Source of the DNA: Rhodanobacteraceae bacterium
GTDB taxonomy: Bacteria; Pseudomonadota; Gammaproteobacteria; Xanthomonadales; Ahniellaceae
Reading direction: 5' to 3'
DNA length: 64,000 nucleotides
NCBI GenBank assembly: GCA_016708465.1
Contig: JADJFT010000002.1
Span: 88,996-152,995 of the forward strand
Shown piece after piece: positions 1-9,009 of this stretch; within the stretch, counting starts at the first letter, position 1; each line of letters begins with the position of its first letter. Below the pieces are notes generated by a model. That model had not been told where the DNA came from. It was given only the letters and a program-made list of their open reading frames with translations, and ran no database searches. Made by a program: the position numbers and the translations under genes.

Positions 1-824
1 TCCTGTGCCTTGTGCGTCAGGTAATACGGATCGACGCCGATGCAGTGGCCACCGACCAACCCTGGCCGGAATGGCAGGAAATTCCATTTGGTGCCGGCCG
101 CTTCAAGTACGTCGAGGGTGTCGATGCCGAGGCGATTGAAGATCAGCGCCAGCTCATTGATCAACGCGATGTTGACGTCACGCTGGGTGTTCTCGATCAC
201 CTTCGCTGCTTCGGCAACGCGGATGCTGGCGGCTTTGTGGGTGCCGGCGGTGATGATGCTGGCATACAGCGTGTCAACGCGGTCGGCGATTTCCGCTGTC
301 GAACCCGAGGTGACTTTGCGGATCGAGGCCAGTCGATGCTGTTTGTCGCCAGGGTTGATGCGTTCCGGGCTATAGCCGCAGAAGAAATCGACGTTGAACT
401 TCAGGCCGGAGACGCGTTCCAGCACCGGCACGCAGGCTTCTTCGGTGCAGCCGGGATAGACGGTGGATTCGTAGATGACCAGGTCGCCCGGTTTCAATAC
501 TCCGCCGATGGTTTCGCTGGCACGCAGCAACGGCGTCAGATCAGGACGTTTGGCGGCATCGATTGGGGTCGGCACGGTGACGATGAAAATGGTGCGGTCA
601 GCCAGTTCTGTCGCCGCGCACGCAAACCGCAGCTTGTGCGCCTCGGCGAGTTCTTCTGATGACACCTCAATCGTGTGGTCATGGCCGCGCCGCAGCTCGT
701 CGATGCGGGTGGCGCGGATATCAAAGCCGAGCGTGTCGTAGCGTTTGCCAAATTCCACGGCGAGCGGCAAACCGACATAGCCAAGGCCAATGATGGCAAT
801 GCGTGAATCGTTCAAGTCCGTCAT
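1..824 (-). CDS. tviB: Nucleotide-sugar 6-dehydrogenase, TviB/WbpA type (3' end outside window)
   Basis: Translating the minus strand from the ATG at 824 gives an N-terminal Rossmann motif (AIIGLGYVGLPLA), the VTVPTP and ESTVYPG segments, and the catalytic-cysteine motif GGHCIGVDPYY close to the left edge. These are hallmarks of the UDP-glucose/GDP-mannose dehydrogenase family. The sequence follows the Vi-antigen TviB pattern closely (YSPERINPGDKKHR-like block, ENTQRD block). TviB oxidises UDP-GlcNAc to the uronic acid, NAD-dependently, in the cytoplasm to supply a sugar for capsule or exopolysaccharide. About 274 codons are present; the C-terminal third lies beyond position 1. A GGGG run sits directly before the start, so the ribosome-binding site is weak. 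It is the distal gene of the minus-strand polysaccharide cluster, separated from the polymerase gene by REP repeats. Confidence 0.9.
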   Translation of the reverse strand, partial: MTDLNDSRIAIIGLGYVGLPLAVEFGKRYDTLGFDIRATRIDELRRGHDHTIEVSSEELAEAHKLRFACAATELADRTIFIVTVPTPIDAAKRPDLTPLLRASETIGGVLKPGDLVIYESTVYPGCTEEACVPVLERVSGLKFNVDFFCGYSPERINPGDKQHRLASIRKVTSGSTAEIADRVDTLYASIITAGTHKAASIRVAEAAKVIENTQRDVNIALINELALIFNRLGIDTLDVLEAAGTKWNFLPFRPGLVGGHCIGVDPYYLTHKAQ

Positions 825-850
825 CCCCAAAAAGTTTCCGACCCGACATT

Positions 851-929
851 GTAGGAGCGACCCACGGGTCGCGATTCTTTTCGTGGTGATCGGATGACAA
901 AAGAATCGCGACCCGTGGGTCGCTCCTAC
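851..929. repeat. REP doublet: two inverted GTAG-headed palindromes
   Basis: Copy 1 (851-875) begins GTAGGAGCGACCC and continues as a near-palindrome GACCCACGGGTC followed by GCGAT. Copy 2 (905-929) is its exact reverse complement, 29 bases downstream. Inverted pairs of REP sequences headed by GTAG are the REPIN-like arrangement known from Stenotrophomonas, Xanthomonas and Pseudomonas, mobilised in trans by RAYT (TnpA-REP) transposases. No RAYT gene is visible in the window. Confidence 0.85.
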
Positions 930-951
930 GGGGTGGCGGGGTGGTTGTGGT

Positions 952-1087
952 CTTGCGAAAAACATCGCGACCCGTGGGTCGCTCCTACGGGTGGTGGGGG
1001 GGTTGTGGCCTTGCGAAAAACTCCTACGGGGGTGGGGCGATTGCGGCCTTGCGAAAAACATCGCGACCCGTGGGTCGCTCCTACGGG
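952..1087. repeat. Tandem array of REP-containing units, one internally deleted
   Basis: Three tandem units each start with CTTGCGAAAAA at 952, 1010 and 1048. The first and third contain a full REP palindrome (964-988 and 1060-1084, same orientation as the copy at 905). The middle unit has lost most of the palindrome and keeps only CTCCTAC (1021-1027). Units are joined by G/T-rich linkers (GTGGTGG, GGTTGTGG). The pattern suggests expansion by slippage or unequal recombination rather than separate insertions. The array ends inside the 3' end of the neighbouring polymerase gene. Confidence 0.85.
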
Positions 1088-2472
1088 GCTTCGTTGGGGT
1101 CGCGTGCTACGAGATGCGCCAGCAACATCGCGGCGACGCAGGCAATGGCGGTGGTGCGCAGCGGGTAGTCGCTGAGTGAATGCAGCAGAATCAGCCACAG
1201 TCCGATGGCGGCGGCACGTTGCCAGATCGCCGGGTCGCCGCGCCGTTTCCATGCCGCGTAGGTGCGCCAGAGCAGAAGCAGCAGGCCGGCAGCCGGCAGA
1301 ATCGCGAGTGGCCAGCCGCCTTCCAGCCACCATTCTGCCCAGTCGTTGTGGGCGCGGTTGATCAGCACCGATTGGCGATCGGTCGCCGGCTCCACCGACT
1401 GGTAGGCCGCGATGAAACCGCCGGCACCGACACCGAGCGGACCGAAGTGTTCGGCACCGACCAGGGTGTTGCGGGTGATGGTCCAGCGCAGATCGTCCAT
1501 CGGGTCGGCGTCGAAGCGTTGCAACAATCCCCAGAAGCCGAACTGCACCGCTAACACCAGCCCGCCGATGCCAGCCAACGCCAGCCAGCGTTTGACGCCG
1601 GCGCGCGGGCGCTGATCAGCATCTTCGTGGCGGTGCCATAGCATCAGCGCTGCCGCAACTGCAGCGAGCCCTGCGAGCACGACGCCGGCGCGCGACCGCA
1701 CCATCGCCAGCGACAGCAGCAGCAACACGCCAGCAACGATACCGACGGTGAGCGCAGCGGTTCGGCGCGGACGTTGCTCTCCGGCAATGATACGTGCGCC
1801 CGCATTGATCATCTGGGCGGTGGCGAGCGGTAGCGATATCACCAGCAGTGTCGCGAGATGATTACGGTTCGCGAACGGCCCCACTGCGCCTTGCGCATTG
1901 GTGACGGCGTGCCAGCGCAGCGGACTGTCCGGCCCGCCGGCCAGTTGTGCGAGCCCGAGCACTGCGCTGGCGATCGCGAATACCAAGATGGTCTGCAGTA
2001 GACGCACGCGCTGCTGACCGTGCAGGCCGAGCGCAAGCAGACCGATGGCGAACGGTGGCAACAAGGCCAGCAGTGCACGCAGGCTGGCATCCGGATCCAG
2101 CGACAGCGCATGCCAGCCGAGCGGCACACCGGCGGCCAGCAGTTCCGGCAGCAACTCGTCGCGACCACCCAAGCGGGTCCACAGGCCGGGGGGCAGCGGA
2201 ATAATTTGTGCTGCAATCCAGGCCGCAATCAAGCCGAACCAGACCAGTGCGATGCTCGTGACAGCGGCCAGTGGCCGTCCTGCGAGGCGCATGCCGGCGT
2301 AGACAATCAGCGGCAACGACAGCAACTGCAGCATGGCTTCCACGGGTAGCCCCTGCCGGGTTCCGCCGCCGGCGAGCACGCATACGCCGAGAAAGCTGCC
2401 GCCGATCAGCAGCGGCGCCAGTTGGCCGTTCGAAGCGCGGGGTCGGTACGACAATGCAGGCTCCGGAAACAA
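1081..2472 (-). CDS. O-antigen polymerase/ligase-like membrane protein (Wzy_C family)
   Basis: A 463-residue polytopic membrane protein with about ten to twelve hydrophobic segments. Near its centre is the O-antigen ligase/polymerase family signature FANRNHLATLL, followed by a large loop with R/H residues (around VEPATDRQSVLINRAHNDW), as in WaaL/Wzy_C proteins. Family role: joining undecaprenyl-linked repeat units into polymer, or ligating chains, on the periplasmic face of the inner membrane. Its place next to wzc/wza argues for polymerase in this exopolysaccharide locus. The indicated start is TTG at 2472 and is uncertain. The stop codon TAG (1081-1083 complement) is supplied by the GTAG head of a REP palindrome, so the C-terminus was probably set by repeat insertion. 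Confidence 0.8.
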   Translation of the reverse strand: MFPEPALSYRPRASNGQLAPLLIGGSFLGVCVLAGGGTRQGLPVEAMLQLLSLPLIVYAGMRLAGRPLAAVTSIALVWFGLIAAWIAAQIIPLPPGLWTRLGGRDELLPELLAAGVPLGWHALSLDPDASLRALLALLPPFAIGLLALGLHGQQRVRLLQTILVFAIASAVLGLAQLAGGPDSPLRWHAVTNAQGAVGPFANRNHLATLLVISLPLATAQMINAGARIIAGEQRPRRTAALTVGIVAGVLLLLSLAMVRSRAGVVLAGLAAVAAALMLWHRHEDADQRPRAGVKRWLALAGIGGLVLAVQFGFWGLLQRFDADPMDDLRWTITRNTLVGAEHFGPLGVGAGGFIAAYQSVEPATDRQSVLINRAHNDWAEWWLEGGWPLAILPAAGLLLLLWRTYAAWKRRGDPAIWQRAAAIGLWLILLHSLSDYPLRTTAIACVAAMLLAHLVARDPNEAP

Positions 2473-2519
2473 ATCGGGCCGCAGTCCGCGGCCCGATCGA
2501 TGATAAGCGAGCTAGCCGC

Positions 2520-3201
2520 TTACGGGCTGGCTTGCCCGTCCTTGCAGTTGAAAGTGTCGTCGTCATGGTCGATCGCGAGACAGGCAGCGATGATGGTTGG
2601 AATCAAGATGCCGGGCTCGGTGACCAGCGAGCCTTGGATCGGCGCCACCTTATCGAAAATCAGCGCGGCACACAGACACGGCGATTGGTCCGGGATCTCG
2701 AAGTCGTTCGACTCGGCAACTTCCTCGCGGCAGCCATCGCGGTACTCGAACATTCCTTTGGCTTCATCGGCGATGCGCACGCGGTCACCGACGTGAAGCA
2801 TCTGCCCGGCAGCAATCCCGGCATAGGATTCATCGTATTGGCGCAGTGCCAAGTCACCGGTCGACTCGACCAGGGTTGCCACCGGGTCTTCTTCATCCTT
2901 GAAGTTCAGACAAGGGCAGGGCAGGCGTTCGTCGATGGTGTAGACATCGCCTTCCTTGACCTCGACCTCGCAGTCGTCGAAATAGCGCACCAGCGCCTTC
3001 GAATCTTCCATCGACATGACACGGTCGCCGGGCTTGAGCTGTGTTCCAGGTGCCAGTTCGATAAACTGTTCACCTTGATTCACAAGCACCGAGCCGGTGA
3101 TTTCCTTCAGCGTTGCCTGCAAAGGAGCCGCCACGGCATCCGCTGCACGTAGGTCGCTGGTCGCAAACGCAACGGTGATTGCTAGGAAACAATGACTTCA
3201 C
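2520..3201 (-). CDS. Exported protein with two FecR-like repeats; frame broken in signal peptide
   Basis: The continuous frame from about 3134 encodes two similar modules. The first has VLVNQGEQFIELAPG then LKPGDRV and a short acidic strand; the second has LALRQYDESYAGIAAG then LHVGDRV. Both resemble the small beta FecR fold. Each is followed by a CPC or CLC pair, and the tail has a hydrophobic stretch ILIPTIIAACLAI. The natural start is probably GTG at 3199-3201, with GGAG (3209-3212 complement) 7 bases upstream. From it MKSLF runs on as LAITVAFATSDLRAADAVAAP, a good signal peptide, but only if one base is removed near 3185-3190. So either a sequencing indel or a real frameshift separates the signal peptide from the body. 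Function unknown; it lies between the polymerase and the TPR gene in the polysaccharide operon. Confidence 0.6.
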
Positions 3202-3289
3202 TTGAAAACTCCAAATTCGACCCTGGCAATCAGGTGAGATTGTTTCAGGGGTACGCCGGCAAAAGGATCGCATCGTAGTGACTGATTGG

Positions 3290-4523
3290 TCAATGTTTGA
3301 TCGATGAAATACGCAGGTCATCGAACCAGACGCGGCCACCGATCATTTGCTCGGGTGCGATGCGTGCGTCCAGACGCAACCTGAGTTGCTGTCCGTTGCA
3401 TGCCTCGGCCGGGCGCTCGAAGTTGACATGGAAGTCACGCCATTGGCTGCTGCCGTGGAAACGTTCGGTGGCACCGAGCAGGCGGCCGTCATCGCATTGC
3501 ACCTGCCAGAGCAGGCCGCGTTCGTTGCGCAAGCCGTCGAGACGAACGCGTCCGCGCAGCGCATAGTGCCCAGGCGGAAGCGCTAAGCGCTGGCGGACAT
3601 GCGCGAAGGCTACGCGACGATCATGGAAGTCGATAACCAACGCCTGTGCACCGTGCATGCCGGCACCAGGTTCTTGATGGATGGTGGCGCCCGCGACCGG
3701 GTCGAAATGCCAGCCGAAGCCATCGCCATCGGGTGGCAATTCGAAGCCGCCATCGACGATGTTGCCGATCGACTTACTGCGTTCCGGTGGTAGCGATTCG
3801 ATCCAGAGGAATTGTGCCTCGGCCACGCGTGACTCGCCCAACAGTCGATTGATCCACAGCGAGCGCTCATAACCGGTCAACGGCTGCGGCGCGGCCCGCA
3901 GCGGCGACAACAGCGCGGTCATCATCGGCAAGGCATCAGGCTGCTGGCTCAGCCAGTAGAGGAAGGGTGCCCGCCACTGCGGCGACGTTTCGCCGAGCAA
4001 TCGCAACAGCGCGACACGCGCATCTGGCACCGCGGCGAACGATGCCAGCGTCGGCAACGTCTCTTGCAGCAGGCCGGGAGCGATGCGCAGCAACTGATCG
4101 GTATGCGCGAGTGCGGTGATGAAGTCGCCACGTGCGGCAGCGTGGTTCGCAAGCCAGGCATGCGGTGGGCGATCACGCGGTGCACGCCGGGCGGCGATGC
4201 GATAGTGGGTAAGCGCAGTCGCTTCGTCGCCGGACACCTCGGCAACGCGTGCGAGCACGCGCTGTGCGACCACCGGCCAATGGCGTGCGCGCGAGTACGT
4301 CACTGGCGAGGCGGCGCGCCTCTGCGTGATCGCGCTCGGGCTCCGACGCCTGCGTGGCGATCTGCAACTGTGCGCCGGCATGATGCGGCCACCAGCGCAG
4401 CGCGGCCTGCGGGTCACGCTCGGCGAGCCAGTCCGCCATGCCGAGATGCAGCGCGGCCCAGCCCAGCGCGAGCGCTGGCGCCATCCACATCAACCCGAGC
4501 GTCGCGCGACGTATCCGCTTCAT
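3290..4523 (-). CDS. TPR-like periplasmic protein with C-terminal jelly-roll (CBM-like) domain, frameshifted
   Basis: The start ATG at 4523 overlaps the stop of the upstream J-domain gene (ATGA). The N-terminus has a membrane segment (LGLMWMAPALALGWAALHL) and helical-repeat sequence. The frame must switch near 4290 (after LASDVLAR, resuming at VVAQRVLARVAEVSGDEA) to continue through TPR-like repeats (ALTHYRIAARRAP; ALAHTDQLLRIAPG). About residues 230-400 look like a carbohydrate-binding jelly roll: an IVDGGFE start, GFGWHFDP, HFHVNFE-like strands and the VWFDDLRI end typical of CBM4/9-like modules. In polysaccharide loci such TPR proteins are thought to scaffold the polymerase/export complex; the sugar-binding-like domain fits a chain-handling role. 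Specific function is inferred only. Confidence 0.65.
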
Positions 4524-5893
4524 CGGCGGCGGTCCGCATGCAGATCGAAACGGCGCAGGCGTGACTCACTGCCGTCGAGTATCAGTTCCAGTTCGACCTC
4601 ACCGCGCTCCAGATATTTGCGCAGTGACGGGCGCTTGCGATATCCGACTTCATAGCGGGCGTGGCCGAGAACGCGATTGTTCTGTTGCTGCCAGCGCACC
4701 TCGCTGAAGTCGATGTAGCGTTGCTGGCTGCTATTGAACAGACGCGTATATGCGCCAGCGATGTTGGCGACACTGCGCGCATCCGTGTGGACCTCGCGCG
4801 CATACAGCCGCAGCAGGCCATTGAGGTCGCCCTGTGCATACCGTTCACGGAATTGCCGCAACAGGGTTGCACCACTCTGCGCATCAAGTTGCGGCATCGC
4901 TGCGGCGACCGCATCCGTCGCGTCGTCTGCGCTGGGCGCAGACACCGATGCAACCACCGTGGGTTCCGCGACCGGCGTTGTCGTTGGCTTCACCGCCAGA
5001 CCAATGGCAGGCGCCGCCGCAGCGGGTGCAATCGCGGCTGGCTGCGGCGCTGCCGCAACGACGACCGGGCGCGGCGGTGGGTGCGGCGCTTCGGGTGCAT
5101 GCATGATCGGCACGGCGGTCGCCGGCATCGGCGCAGGTACGACGCTCGCAGTGTCCAAATCAGCAATTGGCACGATCACCGGAAGCGGTGCGGCCTCGCG
5201 CAGTGGGTCCGGCAGGTGCGATTCTGCGTACCAAGGGGTGGCGGGCGTCACCAACTCGTTGGACTGGGTCGGGACCTCGATGGCGTCGACGTGCCATTGC
5301 TGCCAGAGGACAGTGGCCGCTACCGCGATGAACGCGCCCGCCGCGATCCAGAACGCCGGCCGTGATCGGTTTGGGGCAGCGGCAGGCGTCGAAACGACGT
5401 TACTGCTGCGCAATTGCGGCCGAGCGGCGTGGGCGTCCCAGGATTCAACGACGACAGGTGGCACGCTGCGCGGCATCACCGCGGGGTGGCCATCGGCATC
5501 GCGCAATTGCCGCCATGCACGGTTGACGCGATCGGCATAGGCGCTGGCCCAATCGTCACTGCGGTCGGGATGAACCAGTCGAACCAGCAGATGATGATGG
5601 GCACGAATCAGCGCCGGTGCCGCACCCGGATTGACCCCGAGGACGCGCCACGGATCGTGGTCGAATTCACGTGCCAGCAGTTGCTGTTCGATGAAGAAGC
5701 GCGCGGCATCGACCAGACGTGCCGCATCCGCAGGAAACGCGGCACCGGCGTCGGCCAAGGCATCGGGTTGCGCCAATGCCACACGCAGCAGCGCCGCCAT
5801 GCCGTTGCCCGGCAGTGCTCGCGCGCGCAATTCGTCGATGCGCCCCGGAGCCGCATGCAGCGCCAAGGCAAGATCGAGCGCCTCGAAACTCAC
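4520..5893 (-). CDS. Membrane-anchored J-domain protein with C-terminal NTF2-like domain
   Basis: Starts at GTG 5893, four bases after the wzc stop. Residues 78-133 form a J domain (DPWRVLGVNPG then HPD at 108-110, followed by a YADRVNRAWRQL helix). HPD is the motif by which J proteins stimulate DnaK-type Hsp70s. A transmembrane helix follows (about 181-197, FWIAAGAFIAVAATVLW). Next comes a long Pro/Ala/Val-rich linker, and the last 115 residues (LLRQFRERYAQGDLNGLLRLYA onward) resemble the SnoaL/NTF2-like fold. The topology puts the J domain in the cytoplasm and the NTF2-like domain in the periplasm. Between the tyrosine kinase gene and the TPR gene it is probably an operon member linking chaperone action to polysaccharide assembly (inference). 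Confidence 0.75.
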   Translation of the reverse strand: MSFEALDLALALHAAPGRIDELRARALPGNGMAALLRVALAQPDALADAGAAFPADAARLVDAARFFIEQQLLAREFDHDPWRVLGVNPGAAPALIRAHHHLLVRLVHPDRSDDWASAYADRVNRAWRQLRDADGHPAVMPRSVPPVVVESWDAHAARPQLRSSNVVSTPAAAPNRSRPAFWIAAGAFIAVAATVLWQQWHVDAIEVPTQSNELVTPATPWYAESHLPDPLREAAPLPVIVPIADLDTASVVPAPMPATAVPIMHAPEAPHPPPRPVVVAAAPQPAAIAPAAAAPAIGLAVKPTTTPVAEPTVVASVSAPSADDATDAVAAAMPQLDAQSGATLLRQFRERYAQGDLNGLLRLYAREVHTDARSVANIAGAYTRLFNSSQQRYIDFSEVRWQQQNNRVLGHARYEVGYRKRPSLRKYLERGEVELELILDGSESRLRRFDLHADRRR

Positions 5894-5896
5894 TGT

Positions 5897-8221
5897 TCAG
5901 TGTTCCTCGCGACGCGCGGTTAGCTTCTTCGGCGCTGAACCACCGTAGCTGTAGTACTGATAGCTGTTGTAGCCGTAGCCACCGTAGCCGTAGCCATAAC
6001 CGGCCGCCTTCGCATCGAACTTGGTCAGCACCGCACCGAGTAGCCGTGTGCGTGCGCTGAGCAGGCGTTTGATCGTCGCATTCACCGCACCGACGCGTGT
6101 ACGTCCGGCCTCGATCACCAGCAACGTGCCCTTGGCGAGGTTGCCGAGAATCGGGGCATCGGCCAGACCAAGCACCGGCGGCGCATCGATGATGATCTGA
6201 TCGAAGCGCTCGCTGGCTTGGGTCAACAGGCTGATCATTCGCGGCCCGGCCAATAGTTCGGCGGGATTGGGCGGCAATGGCCCGCTCAGCATCACCGAAA
6301 TACCGGCCTGGTCGACGCGATGAATGCACTGTCCGGGCTTGGCCGCACCGGACAGGCAGTTGCTCAGACCCATCGAGTTGTCGAGCTCAAACACCCGATG
6401 CAATGACGGATTACGCAGGTCCGCATCGATCAGCAGCACGCGCTTGCCGAGCAGCGCAAAGTTGCGCGCCAATGACTTCGCGGTGGTGCTCTTGCCCTCG
6501 CCAGGTTGCGTGCTGGTAATCACCAGCACCGACGGCACACCGCTTTCGGTTGAAAACTGCAAGGCGGTGCGCACCGAACGATAGGCCTCGGCAAAGCCCG
6601 AACGCACATCGATCAGCGCCGCCGCCGGGGTGATGTCCTTGCCCAGTTTCGGGATCACGCCGAGATGCACGAGCCGCAACTTCTTCTCGATGTCCTCCGG
6701 GTTTTTCACGGTGTCATCGAGATATTCGAGCAACAACGCCAGCAGCACACCGAGGAACAAACCGATCAGCAGCCCGATCAACAAATTTCGGCGCATGTCC
6801 GGCTTGTACGGGCCGCCCGGCACTTGGGCGCGATCGACGATCGAGATGTTGTTGCTGCTGACGCCACCGGCGACGCCAATTTCTTTGTAGCGCTGCAACA
6901 GGCCATCGTAGAGTTCGCGATTGGTCGCGACTTCACGTTGCAGGATGTTGTAGTTGATCGAACGACTCTGCAAATCCAGAGTCTCTGCCTTGAGTTCACT
7001 CAGTTGCTCGCGCAACAAGGTTTCCTGAGTCAGCGTTGCGTCGTATTCGGCCTTCACCGACGACTTGAGGCTATTCAGCTCAGCGGTGATCTGGCGGTCG
7101 ATTTCGCTGATCTGCGCCTGCAACTGCTTCATTTCCGGATATTCCGGCTTGTACAGGCGCAGCTTCTCCTGGAACGTGCTCTTCAGGGTCGAGCGGCGTT
7201 CCTGCAGCGGCCGGATGTTTGATCCATCCAGCATGTCTGCGGGCAAGGCAGCACCGATGCTGGCTTGTGCCTGGCGCCAGCGCGCCTCGGCACGGATGCG
7301 TACGCCTTGGGCTAGGCCGACTGCGGAATTGAGTTCGCCGAGATTCTGTTCCATTAGCGTCTGGGTGCTGGTCGCAGAGAGGATCTGTTCCTTCTGCGCA
7401 AACGCGACCAACTCACGCTCGGAGTCCTCGAGCTTCTGTTTCAACTGCGCCAAACGATCTTCCAGATAACCCTTGGCATACGACGATGCATCGAAGCGGC
7501 GCTCGAGATTGGTCGCGATGAATGACTCGGCCACCGAATTCGCGACCCGCGCGGCGAATTGCGGGTCCGGGCTGTCGAACTGGATGTTGACCAGGCGTGA
7601 GTCGCGCACTGGCTCGATCGACAGCCCTCCCGAAATCACGCCGGAATAGTTGCGGTCATCCTCGACTTTGGCGGCGGCGGTGGTTGCGGTCGCGGAAACG
7701 GGTTTTTTCTGGCCACCGAATAAAGAACCGAACAAGGCCGTCCAGGGCGAAGGCTGCGCCTGCTGGCGCATGGAAGGGTCGGCTCCGAGGTGCAGTTGTG
7801 ACGCGACACGTTCCGCCAGGCTGCGACTACGCAGTAACTGGTACTGGGTTTCGTAGAACTCCCAGTCGTTGGTCGCGCCTTGTGGCGTGACGCCTTCGAC
7901 GTTGACCACGTTCAGGGTCTCACGGTCGATCTGGATGGTGGCGCCCGCGCGAAAGATCGGCGTCGTCAGCAGGGTGTTGATGAATGCTGCGAACAGCAGA
8001 ATCAACATCAACCCGAGCACCGTCCAGCGGCGCTTGACCAGAATGTTCCAGTAGTCGAGCAGGTTGATTTCGTCGGATGTCGGTGCGTCAGCCTGACGCA
8101 GTTCGGCCAGAACCGTGCTCGGCGTGACCGCTGAAACCGGCGCCAGGGCGCCGCCTTGATTGTTGGGAACCGCGACCGGAAGTTGGTTGCGCCCGGCGCC
8201 ATGATTGTTGCCGTCTCTCAT
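5897..8221 (-). CDS. wzc: Polysaccharide co-polymerase and tyrosine autokinase (Wzc family)
   Basis: This 774-residue protein has an N-terminal Wzz domain between two membrane helices (first near LLDYWNILVKRRWTVLGLMLILL), a long periplasmic coiled coil, and a second helix (LLIGLLIGLFLGVLLALLLEYLDD). The cytoplasmic BY-kinase domain shows Walker A (TSTQPGEGKSTTAKSLA), Walker A' (VLLIDADLRNPS) and Walker B (IIIDAPPVLGLADA). The C-terminus is a tyrosine cluster (YGYGYGGYGYNSYQYYSYGG), the site of autophosphorylation in Wzc/Etk. It controls chain length and export together with Wza. It follows wza by 31 bases. The cognate phosphatase is probably the PHP-type enzyme two genes upstream. Confidence 0.95.
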   Translation of the reverse strand: MRDGNNHGAGRNQLPVAVPNNQGGALAPVSAVTPSTVLAELRQADAPTSDEINLLDYWNILVKRRWTVLGLMLILLFAAFINTLLTTPIFRAGATIQIDRETLNVVNVEGVTPQGATNDWEFYETQYQLLRSRSLAERVASQLHLGADPSMRQQAQPSPWTALFGSLFGGQKKPVSATATTAAAKVEDDRNYSGVISGGLSIEPVRDSRLVNIQFDSPDPQFAARVANSVAESFIATNLERRFDASSYAKGYLEDRLAQLKQKLEDSERELVAFAQKEQILSATSTQTLMEQNLGELNSAVGLAQGVRIRAEARWRQAQASIGAALPADMLDGSNIRPLQERRSTLKSTFQEKLRLYKPEYPEMKQLQAQISEIDRQITAELNSLKSSVKAEYDATLTQETLLREQLSELKAETLDLQSRSINYNILQREVATNRELYDGLLQRYKEIGVAGGVSSNNISIVDRAQVPGGPYKPDMRRNLLIGLLIGLFLGVLLALLLEYLDDTVKNPEDIEKKLRLVHLGVIPKLGKDITPAAALIDVRSGFAEAYRSVRTALQFSTESGVPSVLVITSTQPGEGKSTTAKSLARNFALLGKRVLLIDADLRNPSLHRVFELDNSMGLSNCLSGAAKPGQCIHRVDQAGISVMLSGPLPPNPAELLAGPRMISLLTQASERFDQIIIDAPPVLGLADAPILGNLAKGTLLVIEAGRTRVGAVNATIKRLLSARTRLLGAVLTKFDAKAAGYGYGYGGYGYNSYQYYSYGGSAPKKLTARREEH

Positions 8222-8252
8222 GCCTCGTCCCCGGTCCAGATCGAATGGCGAA

Positions 8253-8963
8253 TCACAGTGCGCTGAAACCGATCAGACCACGCAGGCCATCGACCAGGGT
8301 CTTGTAGGCGCTGCGTACGCCCGAACGTTCGACGACGACGATATCGTCACCATAGATCTGCGGATCGTCGGCCTGTCCGGCACGGATCTCGCGAATGTTG
8401 AACAGTGCTGCCATCTTCTTTCCTTCAATCGTGCGGAACACGATGATGGTGCGCTCGTCGGCCAGTTCTTCGAAGCCGCGTGCCATGGCGATGACCTGAA
8501 GCAACGAGGTCTTGCCGGTGATCGGAAAAATGCCCGGTTGTTTGACCGCACCTTCGACGGTGATGCGCTGGCTGGAGAATTCTTTCACGAACACACTGAC
8601 CTGCGGATCTTGCAGATACTGCGCCGAAAGTTTGCTGGCGATCTCCGCTTCGAGTTCGGTGATGGTCTTGCCACCGGCACGAATCGCGCCGATCAACGGC
8701 AGCGAAATCTGTCCGCTGGTGTTGATGCGTACCGTACGGTTGAGATCGGGCACCTGAAACACTGAGATTTCCAGCAGATCCAGCGGGCCGACGCGGTAGT
8801 CCGAGACGCCGACATACGCACCCGACGCCGCCGTGGTGTCGGGCGGCGGCAGCGACTGCGTCGCGGTCACTGCTTTCGCCGAACCGCTTTTCAGCGCCGA
8901 CGAGGACGAACAGCCGGTGGCGGCGAGCGCCAACAGGACTGCCAAAACCATGAATCTCAGCAT
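8253..8963 (-). CDS. wza: Polysaccharide export lipoprotein (Wza/GumB family)
   Basis: From the ATG at 8963 (GGA 8 bases upstream) the protein has a lipoprotein signal peptide ending LAATGCSSSS, with the lipobox cysteine about 20 residues in. A poly_export domain (YRVGPLDLLEISVFQVPDLNRTVRI, then ISLPLIGAIRAGG) and SLBB-like repeats (VSVFVKEFSSQRITVEGAVKQPGIFPITG) follow. Wza forms the outer-membrane channel for exopolysaccharide and docks on Wzc. An in-frame extension to 9023 exists but would bury the signal peptide, so it is rejected. First gene of the wza-wzc-J-domain-TPR-FecR-polymerase series. Confidence 0.92.
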   Translation of the reverse strand: MLRFMVLAVLLALAATGCSSSSALKSGSAKAVTATQSLPPPDTTAASGAYVGVSDYRVGPLDLLEISVFQVPDLNRTVRINTSGQISLPLIGAIRAGGKTITELEAEIASKLSAQYLQDPQVSVFVKEFSSQRITVEGAVKQPGIFPITGKTSLLQVIAMARGFEELADERTIIVFRTIEGKKMAALFNIREIRAGQADDPQIYGDDIVVVERSGVRSAYKTLVDGLRGLIGFSAL

Positions 8964-9009
8964 GCGTTGTTCCGGAATGTGAAATGAATCACGTTTCAAC
9001 AAGCAATGA

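Noticed and set aside
12..659. Long plus-strand open frame at the left edge
   Set aside because: It is antisense to the nucleotide-sugar dehydrogenase gene, which shows clear family motifs on the minus strand.
905..1087. Regularly repeated units resembling a CRISPR array
   Set aside because: The repeats are REP palindromes in nearly identical tandem units; linkers are short, G/T-rich and alike, not unique spacers, and no cas genes are present.
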